Source: an uncultured Clostridia bacterium
GTDB taxonomy: Bacteria; Bacillota; Clostridia; TANB77; CAG-508
Reading direction: 5' to 3'
Assembly: GCA_934177485.1 (NCBI GenBank)
Contig: CAKPPF010000005.1
Location: 1-64,000, forward strand
DNA: 64,000 nt
The notes under the pieces are model-generated. The model saw nothing but the letters and a program-made list of their open reading frames with translations. It had not been told where the DNA came from and did no database searches. Positions 8,151-17,315 of the stretch are shown one piece after another; the first letter of the stretch is position 1, and every line of letters starts with the position of its first letter. Position numbers and translations under genes: made by a program.

Positions 8151-8642
8151 TTATTTTTCTTTTCTATATTTAAGTGGGCATTTCTTTTTAATAAACTGTG
8201 CAAAGCCCTCTGGTGTGCCAACATTAAATCCTTTTTTATCAAGTATCATTGAATGTGTATCATCTGTATATAAAAAGAAATTGTCTTTAGTTTCAAAAAT
8301 TTTTTTAAATTCTAAATACAAAACTCTATCTTCCTGTTTTTTATATTTAACTTTCATGTAGTTTTCGTAAAAGCAAAATACATATTTTTTTATTTCTTTC
8401 CTCTTGTTTCCCTTTGTCTCATATTTTCTTATAGCGTATACAATTGCAATTACAAGTACAGCAATAGAAAGGAAAATCCAGTTTTTGTAAAAAATATTAG
8501 AAATTATTATATACAACATTACTAGTAAAGACAAACCAAGCTTTATTAACTCTTTTGTCCCATATTTTCTAAAATGAAATTCTTCAAAATTATTACAATT
8601 TTCTTTATCATATTTTGTTGTATTTTTAAATAAAATTTTCAT
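8151..8642 (-). CDS. YcxB-like membrane protein
   Basis: 163 aa with two adjacent membrane helices (about residues 33-70) followed by a cytosolic C-terminal domain. The order of two helices and then a small beta-rich domain (residues about 95-160, DNFFLYTDDTHSMILDKKG) is that of the YcxB-like family, whose function is unknown. It starts 2 nt after the stop of the upstream gene, so it is co-translated. Confidence 0.65.
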   Translation of the reverse strand: MKILFKNTTKYDKENCNNFEEFHFRKYGTKELIKLGLSLLVMLYIIISNIFYKNWIFLSIAVLVIAIVYAIRKYETKGNKRKEIKKYVFCFYENYMKVKYKKQEDRVLYLEFKKIFETKDNFFLYTDDTHSMILDKKGFNVGTPEGFAQFIKKKCPLKYRKEK

Positions 8643-8644
8643 TT

Positions 8645-9439
8645 TTATTTTTTATCCTTTTTTATATCTATATTTTTTATTTTTCTGTTAAGTTCAACTT
8701 TTGCTTTATTTACTTTATCATCTAGTATTTCTTTTTGTTTACCTATTTCCTCTTTTGTTTTGTCTATTTTTTCTTTAACCTTTACTTTTAGAGCTTGTAG
8801 CTTAGGGTATGCATTTACCAAACGTTTCTGTATAAAAGATTTATTAAGTAATATTTCTCTAACTTTTTTAGTAATTTCTTCTGTATTATCTTCTCTGTTA
8901 TCTCTATTAACTTCGCTAGTTGTTTTTCTTATTCCCAAAATAGCAGATGAAGAAATAATTCCATCTATAGAAAATATAGCAAAAAGTATATAAAAAATTA
9001 TACTTAAAGTATTTTCTGGTAATATTCTAAGCTTGTCTAAGAAAAACGGATTTGTTACATACATTATTGTAGTACCAAGTATTCCAAAAGGAATTATTGT
9101 ATCTAAACAAACTCTACCATTTATATTAAATTTCTTGTCACTGTAATCCCACCATCTTAAATGATATATTTTTTCCATAAAAAAGCTAGTTAAATACTCT
9201 AAAATACCACAAATTAGTATTGCCATAAAAAATAATAATATAGGTTTGTTTATAAAATAACTAAGTAGAAATGTTATTAATATTGCTCCCCATCCATATA
9301 TAGGACAATAAGGTCCAATTAGAAAACCTCTATTTACAAATTTTTTTCTAGTAACAAGGCTTACGCAAACCTCCATACACCACCCCATAAATGAGTAAAT
9401 TAAAAATAATAAAAAATATAATTTTACTTCATTGAACAT
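8645..9439 (-). CDS. CmpB-type putative ABC transporter permease
   Basis: Polytopic membrane protein (264 aa) of the ABC_trans_CmpB (PF06541) family. Signature segments are FMGWCMEV near the N-terminus and NRGFLIGPYCPIYGWGA (residues about 36-52). About five membrane helices fill residues 5-165; the last 90 residues are a lysine/glutamate-rich coiled coil on the cytosolic side. The true substrate of this family is not known. First gene of the operon with the YcxB-like gene and the suf pair; start has a TAGGAG site. Confidence 0.78.
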   Translation of the reverse strand: MFNEVKLYFLLFLIYSFMGWCMEVCVSLVTRKKFVNRGFLIGPYCPIYGWGAILITFLLSYFINKPILLFFMAILICGILEYLTSFFMEKIYHLRWWDYSDKKFNINGRVCLDTIIPFGILGTTIMYVTNPFFLDKLRILPENTLSIIFYILFAIFSIDGIISSSAILGIRKTTSEVNRDNREDNTEEITKKVREILLNKSFIQKRLVNAYPKLQALKVKVKEKIDKTKEEIGKQKEILDDKVNKAKVELNRKIKNIDIKKDKK

Positions 9440-9515
9440 ATAAAATCTCCTATTTATTAAATTTACAGTAATATAATACCATGTTTTTATAAAAAAATAA
9501 ACATTTTATTGTAAT

Positions 9516-9544
9516 TTGACTTATTTTATTTTTTGTCGTATTAT
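9516..9544 (+). promoter_or_regulatory. Promoter of mscL
   Basis: TTGACT (9516-9521), 17 bp, TATTAT (9539-9544). Confidence 0.8.
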
Positions 9545-9574
9545 GTTTATATATTAAATATCATGGAGGTTTTT

Positions 9575-10072
9575 ATGTTTAAAGAATTTAAAGAATTTGC
9601 CCTTAAAGGAAATATTGTAGATTTAGCTATTGGTATAATAATTGGTGGTGCGTTTCAGAGCATTGTAAACTCATTAGTTAAAGATCTTATAATGCCAATT
9701 ATAAATATATTTACTGGAAGTATGGACTTTTCATCATTAGTTTTAAAAATAGGTAACTCATCTATACACTATGGTTCTTTTATCACTGCTGTTGTTAACT
9801 TTTTAATAATTGCCTTTTCTTTATTCTTATTTGTAAAATATATAAATAAAGTTAATAAAAAATTAGAAGAAGCAAAAGAACAAGAGGCAAAAAGATTTGA
9901 AAATATGAAGAATAAAAGCAAATTGCTACAAAAGCTATCTAAAAAAACAAAAGGTAAAACAGAACCAGAAAAAGTACCTGAGCCAACTACTAAAATATGC
10001 CCATATTGTTTAAGCGAAATAAATATTAAAGCTTCAAGATGCCCACATTGTACATCTAAATTAGAAGATTAA
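9575..10072 (+). CDS. mscL: Large-conductance mechanosensitive channel with C-terminal zinc ribbon
   Basis: Pentameric membrane channel that opens under osmotic downshock. The N-terminus FKEFALKGNIVDLAIGIIIG and the TM1 motif GGAFQSIVNSLVKDLIMP are classic MscL; TM2 is near residues 65-90. After the usual cytoplasmic helix the protein continues with a lysine-rich linker and a four-cysteine zinc ribbon (C142, C145, C156, C159), giving 165 aa instead of the usual 125-150. Start is the ATG at 9575 with GGAGG upstream; an in-frame extension to 9533 overlaps the promoter. Confidence 0.93.
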   Translation: MFKEFKEFALKGNIVDLAIGIIIGGAFQSIVNSLVKDLIMPIINIFTGSMDFSSLVLKIGNSSIHYGSFITAVVNFLIIAFSLFLFVKYINKVNKKLEEAKEQEAKRFENMKNKSKLLQKLSKKTKGKTEPEKVPEPTTKICPYCLSEINIKASRCPHCTSKLED

Positions 10073-10105
10073 TTTACAGTTTTTAAATTATTTAGCAAAT
10101 TAAGC

Positions 10106-10134
10106 TTGCAAAATTTGCTTTATTATGTTAAAAT
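10106..10134 (+). promoter_or_regulatory. Promoter of rpsT
   Basis: TTGCAA (10106-10111), 17 bp, TAAAAT (10129-10134). Confidence 0.7.
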
Positions 10135-10181
10135 ATTATCTGTTATAGTTTAGACCTAGTGTAAGAGGAGGTGCTTTTAGA

Positions 10182-10448
10182 ATGCCAAATATCAAATCTG
10201 CAATAAAAAGAGTTAGTGTTATTGAGAAAAAAACATTAAGAAATAATATGATAAAATCAGCTTACAAAACAGCTGTTAAAAATTTTGAAACTGCAGTAGC
10301 AGAAGGTGATGTTAAAAAAGCTGAAACATTATTTTCAGAAGCTACAAAAAAAATAGATGGAGCTTGCTCAAAGGGTGTTATAGTAAAAAACACTGCAGCA
10401 AGAAAAAAATCTGCTTTAGCAAAAAAATTAAATAGTATGAAAAAATAG
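10182..10448 (+). CDS. rpsT: 30S ribosomal protein S20
   Basis: Small helical 16S rRNA-binding protein of the 30S body (88 aa). It starts MPNIKSAIKRV and contains the conserved KSAYKTAVKNFETAV, DGACSKGVIVKNTAARKKS pattern. Strong AGAGGAGGTG site. Single-gene unit with its own promoter and terminator. Confidence 0.97.
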   Translation: MPNIKSAIKRVSVIEKKTLRNNMIKSAYKTAVKNFETAVAEGDVKKAETLFSEATKKIDGACSKGVIVKNTAARKKSALAKKLNSMKK

Positions 10449-10450
10449 AA

Positions 10451-10480
10451 AAAAGTATTCCAAAAGGAATACTTTTTTCT
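10451..10480 (+). terminator. Terminator of rpsT
   Basis: AAAAGTATTC/GAATACTTTT hairpin (10451-10476) with a T tract. Confidence 0.88.
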
Positions 10481-10556
10481 ATGTAAATTTTTTTCCAATA
10501 ATTACATTTGTTTTTACTCATAAACCATGTTATCATTATATTTAGGAGTGATACAT

Positions 10557-10805
10557 ATGTTTAAGGTTATTAAAGAGAAGTTTAAAAACATAGATAAAAG
10601 TGTAAAAAATATTATGTTGAAAGGTATTAAATTTTCTTTTGCTTTTTGCATTTTTTCTGCAATCATTTTACTCGTTTATAATTTCTATATGTTACCAATA
10701 ATCTATTACTCTGGTACTATATTATTTAAAACCTCACTAATGTTTATTTCTTATTTTATAGTTTTAGGAGTTGGTTTTGATACAATAAAAAAGCAAATGG
10801 CTTAA
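10557..10805 (+). CDS. Small hypothetical membrane protein, 82 aa
   Basis: Lysine-rich N-terminal 25 residues followed by two hydrophobic helices (about residues 27-48 and 54-73) and a short polar tail. No family recognised. The start is the ATG at 10557 with TAGGAGTG seven nt upstream, not the earlier in-frame codon at 10527. Confidence 0.68.
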   Translation: MFKVIKEKFKNIDKSVKNIMLKGIKFSFAFCIFSAIILLVYNFYMLPIIYYSGTILFKTSLMFISYFIVLGVGFDTIKKQMA

Positions 10806-10806
10806 C

Positions 10807-10934
10807 AAGAAAAGTGGCTTTGCCACACTTTTCTTCTCGCCGATTTGAGTTTCCGAATGAAATGAGGAAATCTCAAAGGCAATAGCGATTATAGCATTTT
10901 TTTTGAATAGAAAAATCTTCGATTATTTCTATTC
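10807..10934 (+). repeat. Family 1 hairpin repeat, copy b
   Basis: Left hairpin 10807-10835 (AAGAAAAGTGGC/GCCACACTTTTCTT), core 10839-10880 with stem TTTGAG-TTTCC / GGAAA-T-CTCAAA closed by GCC/GGC, conserved tail AATAGCGATTATAGCA, right hairpin 10905-10934. Lies between convergent genes. Confidence 0.88.
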
Positions 10935-10942
10935 AAGAACAA

Positions 10943-10970
10943 AAAGCGACATAAAGTCGCTTTGTTTTTT
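10943..10970. terminator. Bidirectional terminator after smc
   Basis: AAAGCGAC/GTCGCTTT hairpin (10943-10963). T run on the plus strand; serves the convergent 82-aa gene and possibly smc. Confidence 0.75.
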
Positions 10971-11017
10971 TATATTTTAAATTTACAATTTTTCTTTCGT
11001 GTAGGCACAATTTTCTT

Positions 11018-14000
11018 TTATTTAAGCTTCATTGATAATAATTTTGATATACCATTCTCCTCCATTGTTATTCCATAAACAGTATCTGCTGCTTCCATTG
11101 TTCCTTTTCTATGGGTAATTACAAGGAATTGTGTGTGTTGAGTATATTTTTTCAAATACTCAGCATATCTATATACATTTACATCATCAAGCGCTGCCTC
11201 TATTTCATCTAATACACAGAATGGTGATGGATTAATTTTCAATATTGCAAATAGCAATGCAATTGCTGTAAAAGCCTTTTCTCCACCAGATAACAAAGTC
11301 ATATTTTGAAGTTTCTTTCCTGGTGGTTGAACATTAATATCTATTCCGCATTCCAAAATATTTTCTTCATCTGTTAATATAAGTTCAGCTTTTCCTCCAC
11401 CAAATAGTTCTTTAAATACTTCTCCAAAATTAGCATTAATTACTTTAAACTGTTTTGCAAACTGTTCCTTCATTGTGTTTGTCATGTCTGAAATTACTTT
11501 TTTTAGTTTTGTTATTCCATCTTCTAAGTCTAATCTTTGTTCACACATAAAATCATATCTTTGCTTTGTATTATTATATTCTTCAATGCTATCTATATTA
11601 ATACTTCCTAAATCTTTTATTTTGTTTCTTAAACTATTAACTCTTTTAGTTGTTTCTGAAACATTATCCGGTTTTGTATAATTAGTTACATTATTTGGAG
11701 TTAACTCGTATTCTTCCCATAATTTAGATACAACAGACTCTATGTCTTGCTCCAATTTAGTTTTCTTCATATCTATTTTCAAGAGTTGTTCTTTTAATCC
11801 ATCTAATATTTCAATTTGAGAAGTAAATTCACTTTCTTGTTTTGTTAAGCTTTCATTTTGCTCAGTTCTCTTTTGCTTTAATTGTGTAACTTTCAAGCTA
11901 CTATTACTTACAGATAAGTTAATACTTTCAATTTGTTCTTTTAAAGATGAAATTTTTTCTTCTAATTCGAGATTTTCTTTATCAATTTCTTTTTTTTGTT
12001 TAAGCTTATTCTCAATACTATTGTTATTATTTGTTATATCTTGATTAATTCTTTCAACCATTTCGTCTATTGAAGCTTCAGATTCATCAAAAGAAGAAAC
12101 TGAAATTTTCAGATTTGTAACATCCATATTTAAGTCATCTATATAGCGTTGATTATCTTTATTTAAATTTGCAAACTGCTCTATAACTTCGGTCAACTTA
12201 GCATTTTCTTCTATAATTTGTTTTATACTATTTTCTTCTTTTTCTTTGTTTTGTATATTCTCCTGTTTCTGATTTTCAAGTTCAACTTTTTCTGTTTTTA
12301 GTTTTTCAAGTCTTGCCTCAAGTTTAGATATATTTTCTTCAACAGCAAGTATTTTTTGTTTATCTGTTGCATATACAATGTCTATATCTTGTAAATTTTT
12401 CTCTAAGGCGTTTATTTCTTCTAGCACATCTTCTGAAGAAGATACATATTCTTCTTTTTGTTTTTCTAATTTATCTATATTATTTTTTAATTTTTCTAAT
12501 TCTTTTTTTAGTTCTTCTATTTCTCTTGCTCTTCCTATAATATTTACAGTTTTAGGTGCAACAGAACCACCAGTTATTGCTCCAGATGGATTTATTAAAT
12601 CTCCTTTTAAAGTAACAATTCTAAAAGAATAGTTATTTTGTTTAGAAAGCTTTATAGCTGAATCCATATCATCAACTATTACAGTTCTTCCCAACAAATT
12701 TAAAACAATCTGCTCATATTTTTTATCAAATTTAACTAAATCTGATGCAACTCCTGCAATTCCAGAAACACCTTTTGAATTGTATTTATCAAGTTTCTTT
12801 CCTTTTACAGAAGTAATTGGTAAAAATGACGCTCTACCCAAATTGTTATTTCTTAAATATTCAACCATTTTCTTAGCATCTGTTTCTGTATCTGTAACTA
12901 TATTTTGAGCTGCAGCTCCTAATGCCATTTCTATTGCTGTTTCATACTCTTTAGGTGCTTTTATAATATTGGCTAAAACTCCATGAGAACCTTTTTTCAA
13001 ATTTTCATCTTTATCGCATCCAAGTAGCAAAGCTTTAACACTTTTAATATACCCTTCTTTTTCTCTTTCCGTTTCTTGCAAAAATTTAAGTCTAGACTCT
13101 TTTATTCTATATTCAGATGCTAAAGCATTAATTTGCTCATCAAACTTCTTTATTTTGCTTTCAGCCTCATCTTTTCTTTCAACAATATTATCTAATTGTT
13201 TTTGAGCTTCATTTCTTTTATTTTCAATATCATAAAAGCTTTTTTCCAGGTCAGACTTAGTAAGTCTTGTGCTATCAAGTTCAGAAATACTTAAATCCAT
13301 TTCAGAGCCAAGTTGTTTTTTACGTTTTTCTATATTTTCTAAATTTGCTTCAATTGTACTAATTTCAGCTGTTTTTTCATATTTTAGGTCTGTATTAGTT
13401 TCAACTTGTTTCTTTTTTTCTTCTATTTCTAATTCTTTAGAAGATAATTTTTTTGTTAAATCCTCTAGTTCTTTTTCCTTTTCTTGTAGCTCCTTTTGAA
13501 ACTTTTCTTTATTAGAAAACAAATTAGTCTTTTTCTCAAGTTTTGCATTTTTTTCTTCTTCTAATTCTTTATTTCTATTTTTTATTTCTTCTATTTCATT
13601 ATCAAACCTAGTAAAATTAGTTTTATTGTTTGAAATTCTCTCTTTAGAAACATTAATTTCAGAATTAATTTTTTCTATTTGTTTTTCACTTTCAAAACCA
13701 ATATTTTGCATACTCTCAATTTCATTAGTTATGCTATCTATTTCTTGTTTTAAACTTTCCTTTAAGTTAGTAATTTCTTCTAACTTGCTTGTAGCTTGTT
13801 TATTATCGTTTTGTAATATTTCCTCATCCTCAACTACTTTTTCAAGTTTTTCTTTATATGAATTTATGTTGTATATAAATAGTCCAACCTCTATTCCCTT
13901 TAATTCTTCTCTTAAGTCTAGGAACTTTTTTGCCTTTTCAGATTGTAGTTTTAAAGGTTCAATATTTGCTTCTATTTCTGTTAATATATCATTTATTCTT

Positions 14001-14566
14001 AGTAAGTTAAGTTTAGTATGTTCTAATTTTTTCTCTGCTTCTGCTTTTCTAACTCTATATTTAACAACTCCTGCTGCTTCTTCAAAAATGTGTCTTCTGT
14101 CCTCAGATTTATTACTTAAAATTTCATCTATTTTACCTTGTCCAATTATAGAATAACCATCTTTTCCAATACCTGTATCCATAAATAGCTCTAAAACATC
14201 TTTTAATCTACATGGTACTTTATTAATATAATACCCAGACTCTCCACTTCTGTATAATTTTCTAGTAATTACAACCTCGCTATATTCAACTGGTAGTTTA
14301 GAATCGGAATTATCAAATACCAAAGAAGCCTCTGCAAATCCCAAAGACTTTCTATTTTGAGTACCAGCAAAAATAATATCCTCTGACTTTGCTCCTCTTA
14401 AAGATTTCATGCTTTGCTCGCCAAGCACCCATCTTATAGCATCAGAAATATTACTTTTACCAGAACCATTAGGTCCAATAACAGTAGTAATTCCAGGCAT
14501 AAATTCTAATATTGTTTTATCTGCAAATGACTTAAAGCCCTGCATTTCTAATCTTTTTAAATACAT
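11018..14566 (-). CDS. smc: Chromosome segregation ATPase SMC
   Basis: Structural maintenance of chromosomes protein, which forms the condensin-like ring that organises origins and segregates chromosomes. N-terminal head with MYLKRLEMQGFKSFADK and Walker A GPNGSGKSN, long coiled coils, the flexible hinge near residues 515-660 (GSHGVLANIIKAP to GAITGGSVAP), and C-terminal head with signature LLSGGEKAFTAIALLFA and Walker B VLDEIEAALDD. Length 1182 aa is normal. I start at the ATG before YLKRLE; the GTG three codons upstream is part of the ribosome-binding site. It is not linked to rnc or ftsY here. Confidence 0.97.
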   Translation of the reverse strand: MYLKRLEMQGFKSFADKTILEFMPGITTVIGPNGSGKSNISDAIRWVLGEQSMKSLRGAKSEDIIFAGTQNRKSLGFAEASLVFDNSDSKLPVEYSEVVITRKLYRSGESGYYINKVPCRLKDVLELFMDTGIGKDGYSIIGQGKIDEILSNKSEDRRHIFEEAAGVVKYRVRKAEAEKKLEHTKLNLLRINDILTEIEANIEPLKLQSEKAKKFLDLREELKGIEVGLFIYNINSYKEKLEKVVEDEEILQNDNKQATSKLEEITNLKESLKQEIDSITNEIESMQNIGFESEKQIEKINSEINVSKERISNNKTNFTRFDNEIEEIKNRNKELEEEKNAKLEKKTNLFSNKEKFQKELQEKEKELEDLTKKLSSKELEIEEKKKQVETNTDLKYEKTAEISTIEANLENIEKRKKQLGSEMDLSISELDSTRLTKSDLEKSFYDIENKRNEAQKQLDNIVERKDEAESKIKKFDEQINALASEYRIKESRLKFLQETEREKEGYIKSVKALLLGCDKDENLKKGSHGVLANIIKAPKEYETAIEMALGAAAQNIVTDTETDAKKMVEYLRNNNLGRASFLPITSVKGKKLDKYNSKGVSGIAGVASDLVKFDKKYEQIVLNLLGRTVIVDDMDSAIKLSKQNNYSFRIVTLKGDLINPSGAITGGSVAPKTVNIIGRAREIEELKKELEKLKNNIDKLEKQKEEYVSSSEDVLEEINALEKNLQDIDIVYATDKQKILAVEENISKLEARLEKLKTEKVELENQKQENIQNKEKEENSIKQIIEENAKLTEVIEQFANLNKDNQRYIDDLNMDVTNLKISVSSFDESEASIDEMVERINQDITNNNNSIENKLKQKKEIDKENLELEEKISSLKEQIESINLSVSNSSLKVTQLKQKRTEQNESLTKQESEFTSQIEILDGLKEQLLKIDMKKTKLEQDIESVVSKLWEEYELTPNNVTNYTKPDNVSETTKRVNSLRNKIKDLGSINIDSIEEYNNTKQRYDFMCEQRLDLEDGITKLKKVISDMTNTMKEQFAKQFKVINANFGEVFKELFGGGKAELILTDEENILECGIDINVQPPGKKLQNMTLLSGGEKAFTAIALLFAILKINPSPFCVLDEIEAALDDVNVYRYAEYLKKYTQHTQFLVITHRKGTMEAADTVYGITMEENGISKLLSMKLK

Positions 14567-14598
14567 TTTTTTCACCTTTTATTTATACAATATACTCT

Positions 14599-14627
14599 AT
14601 AATATATTAAAAAGCAAAAAATTACAA
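14599..14627 (-). promoter_or_regulatory. Putative promoter of smc
   Basis: TTGTAA (14622-14627), 17 bp, TATTAT (14599-14604). It overlaps a hairpin (AAAAAGCAAAAAA/TTTTTTGCTTTTT, 14609-14642) that could also act as a plus-strand terminator. Confidence 0.55.
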
Positions 14628-14696
14628 GATTTTTTGCTTTTTTTGTTGAATAGTATGGCTAAATTACATTTGGTATAATTATTATAAATAAAACCT

Positions 14697-14790
14697 ATCG
14701 AAGCTTTTGTGGAGCAACAAGGTTAAGTTACATTTATGTAATACATATTTAAGAAGCAAAATAACCATATGGCGAAGCAACTTTTCATAT
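14697..14790 (+). repeat. Family 2 hairpin repeat, copy b (diverged)
   Basis: Keeps ACAAGGTTAAGTTAC, ATACATATTT, a GCAAAA stretch and CATATGGCGAAGC in the same order as copy a, with many substitutions. Intergenic between smc and the 127-aa gene. Confidence 0.7.
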
Positions 14791-14821
14791 ATATCAAGAA
14801 ATTTCCCATATCACAAAATAT

Positions 14822-14860
14822 AAAAAACATTTGAAGCGAGATTTACTTCAAATGTTTTTT
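14822..14860 (-). terminator. Terminator of the repeat-protein operon
   Basis: AAAAACATTTGAAG/CTTCAAATGTTTTT hairpin, 14-bp arms, T-rich on both strands; about 60 nt beyond the stop at 14924. Confidence 0.8.
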
Positions 14861-14923
14861 AGTCTATTTATTAAATATTGCCATAATTTTGGTTGAAATC
14901 TTATTAAAATGTTTTTTAATAAC

Positions 14924-15307
14924 TTAAAACTTATTTTTTATGACACTCCTTTTCTTAAATATATCGTTAGGATTATATCTTTCTCTTTTAATTTTTTCTA
15001 ATCGATTTCTTTCAAATTTTTCTTTTTGTTCTAAGAACGTTCTCTGTTCCTCATTTGCTAGATAGTCTTTCAATATGTTATACAATATTGCTTTTGTTTC
15101 TGGCATTAGATTCCAATTTTTGTATTTGTCATCCTTGTCATATTCGTAAATATAATTGCTATCTTTATTTTCTTTTATTATATTTCTAATTTCTTCAGGA
15201 ATTTTATCATATTCTTTACCTTCTAGACAACCTAATACTGCTTCTACCTCAACAAATGCTTTTGAATAATTATTAGTTATCATCTCTAACATCTTTATTT
15301 TCCCCAT
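14924..15307 (-). CDS. Hypothetical protein, 127 aa, partner of the repeat protein
   Basis: Small helical protein with an acidic middle and basic C-terminus ending YNPNDIFKKRSVIKNKF. I recognise the general type (short proteins with an EEQR motif and a terminal YNPDNIF-like motif are common in gut Clostridia) but know no function. The start is placed at the ATG at 15305-15307 with AAGGAG just upstream; the ATG five codons later is an alternative. The gene overlaps the end of the upstream repeat protein by 35 nt in another frame, so the two are coupled. Confidence 0.65.
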   Translation of the reverse strand: MGKIKMLEMITNNYSKAFVEVEAVLGCLEGKEYDKIPEEIRNIIKENKDSNYIYEYDKDDKYKNWNLMPETKAILYNILKDYLANEEQRTFLEQKEKFERNRLEKIKRERYNPNDIFKKRSVIKNKF

Positions 15308-16976
15308 TATCTCCTTTTTCCTCTGCAATACCTTTTATTGTTTTTTGAGCTTGATCTATTTCTGTTTGTGGCACATCCTTCACAACCATCGCTAATTCAG
15401 CTAAAGAATGATTTTGACTTTTTTGTTCTTCTTCATACCTACGTTTATTTTCTTCAATTGCTTTTTGAGCTTTTTCAAGTACATCCTTTTTAGTTTTCAC
15501 AACTCCATCGGCCTTTATTTTTCCACCTATATTTTTTAGTTTTCCAATACTTGTTATTTTTGTATCACAAAGATCTACATCTCCTCCTATATTTTCTAAT
15601 TCGCCAAGATCTTGTATATCAGACTTACTAAACAAGGCATCTCCACCTATGCTTTGTAACTTTCCTAAACTTGTCATATGAGCTCCTCTGAAATCTACCA
15701 TTCCGCCTATACTTTGTAGTTCGCCTAAACTTTCTAATCTAGAATTATTAAAGTCTGCATATCCACCTATCCTTTGTAATTTTCCTAAATCTTTTATTCT
15801 AGGAGAAGAGAAATAAAGTAATACATTTCCACCTATACTTTGTAATTCTCCAAAGTCTTCTATTTTAGATTTTATAAAGTCTGCATCTCCACCTATACTT
15901 TCCAATTTACCCAAGCTTTTTATTTTAGTTTCTCTAAAAATTGCATCTCCACCTATACTTTTCAGTTCACCTAGATCTTTTACATTACCTCTAGAAAAAT
16001 ATGCACATCCATAAATAGCTTGTAATCCGTTCAAACTTTTTATATTAGGTGTATAGGTATCAAAATATGCATCACCTATAATAAATTTATATGGTACTTC
16101 TGTCATCATTTTAAACTCGCCAATAAAGGTACCTAAGCATATTTCTGATTCCTTACATCCTAAACATTGGGCAATTAAACTCATAATATTACATAAATTA
16201 TCCTCCAAATCTCTTATAATATTCTTATCATCTATTATCTCTATTAAATTATAATTTTTTAGTAGAAAAAGGTCATCTAACAACTGAGGTATATCTGCTT
16301 CTGTTATTGTATGTTCCTCTATTTTTTTATTATAATCAATTAATCTTCTATACCTATCTTGTAATTGTTTTTCAGTATATATTTTGGTTTTCACGTCATG
16401 CATAGCGATTGAGTTTGCATATGCATTTGTAAATCGACTAAAAATTGGTTTTCCACCTATATGTTTCAATTCTCCAACATCTTCTATTTTAGATTTTCTA
16501 AAATCTGCATCTTCACCTATACTTTGTAGCTTTCCTAAGCTTGTTATTTCTGATTCCCCAAAAATTGCATCTCCTAATATACTTTGTAATTCTCCTAAGT
16601 CTTGTATTTTAGTTTTTCTAAAATCTGCCCTACCTAAAATAATTTTGCATTGTAGTTTTTTTTCCATATCTGACTCATTTTGGGTAGAAAATGGAAAATT
16701 TCCATAATCTATACATATTTCCTCAGCATTGCAATTATAATATTTTGCTACTAAATCCATTTTTTCTTCTATAAGTCTACGTGCCTCACGATAACAAGAT
16801 CCATCAGCACGTCCAAATTCATAACTCATGTTTAAAAGTTTTATTAATTGTGGCACATCTCCTTTCCTTATAGTTCCTTCTTCTAATTTTTTTGAGTATT
16901 TATCTAATTTCATTTCAAAGTCTAGTCCATACTTTGATATTTTGCGATAGTTTAAGTTTAATCCTTCTTTTGTCAT
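15273..16976 (-). CDS. Hypothetical protein with 20-residue LGxLxSIGGxxxF repeats
   Basis: 567 aa, no signal peptide or membrane segment. The unit is about 20 residues: a hydrophobic residue, GGDADF, x-x-S/T, K-I-x-S/D-L-G-x-L-Q/E-S. About four units lie near residues 105-190 and about nine near 300-485. Such regular repeats suggest a solenoid (beta-helix or LRR-like). The protein is itself duplicated: the helical N-terminal part (about 20-100) and the segment before the second repeat block (about 200-290) share KxxEExTIxxxDxPQLL and a C-x-EIC pattern. The lysine-rich tail is disordered. Function unknown; likely protein-protein recognition. Confidence 0.75.
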   Translation of the reverse strand: MTKEGLNLNYRKISKYGLDFEMKLDKYSKKLEEGTIRKGDVPQLIKLLNMSYEFGRADGSCYREARRLIEEKMDLVAKYYNCNAEEICIDYGNFPFSTQNESDMEKKLQCKIILGRADFRKTKIQDLGELQSILGDAIFGESEITSLGKLQSIGEDADFRKSKIEDVGELKHIGGKPIFSRFTNAYANSIAMHDVKTKIYTEKQLQDRYRRLIDYNKKIEEHTITEADIPQLLDDLFLLKNYNLIEIIDDKNIIRDLEDNLCNIMSLIAQCLGCKESEICLGTFIGEFKMMTEVPYKFIIGDAYFDTYTPNIKSLNGLQAIYGCAYFSRGNVKDLGELKSIGGDAIFRETKIKSLGKLESIGGDADFIKSKIEDFGELQSIGGNVLLYFSSPRIKDLGKLQRIGGYADFNNSRLESLGELQSIGGMVDFRGAHMTSLGKLQSIGGDALFSKSDIQDLGELENIGGDVDLCDTKITSIGKLKNIGGKIKADGVVKTKKDVLEKAQKAIEENKRRYEEEQKSQNHSLAELAMVVKDVPQTEIDQAQKTIKGIAEEKGDNGENKDVRDDN

Positions 16977-16987
16977 ATTTTCTTCCT

Positions 16988-17014
16988 CGTATAATGAATA
17001 TATAACATTATACG
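16988..17014. promoter_or_regulatory. 27-bp inverted repeat upstream of the repeat protein
   Basis: Perfect 9-bp arms CGTATAATG and CATTATACG around a 9-bp centre, immediately upstream of the ribosome-binding site. Could be an operator or an mRNA hairpin controlling translation. Confidence 0.6.
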
Positions 17015-17060
17015 AACTCCTTTCTTTTATAATTTTTAATAAAATTTAATCATATTATAT

Positions 17061-17089
17061 ATTTTAACATAATATGTTACTTTTTGCAA
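17061..17089 (-). promoter_or_regulatory. Promoter of the repeat-protein operon
   Basis: TTGCAA (17084-17089), 17 bp, TAAAAT (17061-17066). The rest of the divergent spacer (17015-17315) is AT-rich and holds only promoters. Confidence 0.68.
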
Positions 17090-17269
17090 GTATTCAAGTT
17101 CTTGAAAAATATTTATATCAAATTTTGGATATATATTTATTTTTAAGCTCACTAATATTATATCCTTTTTTTACATATATTCTATATACACTTTTAGTAA
17201 AATATGTAAAATCTTATATCATGCACTAAGCAGCTATCATTTAGATATATACTTCTTTACAATTTTTTA

Positions 17270-17298
17270 TTGACATTTTTTATTTTTATTTGTATATT
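17270..17298 (+). promoter_or_regulatory. Promoter of the HD-GYP gene
   Basis: TTGACA (17270-17275), 17 bp, TATATT (17293-17298). Confidence 0.8.
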
Positions 17299-17315
17299 TA
17301 ATTTAGGTGATACAA

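Noticed and set aside
10807..10970. Riboswitch
   Set aside because: The structured element recurs at six unrelated gene ends, mostly downstream of genes, so a repeat is the better reading.
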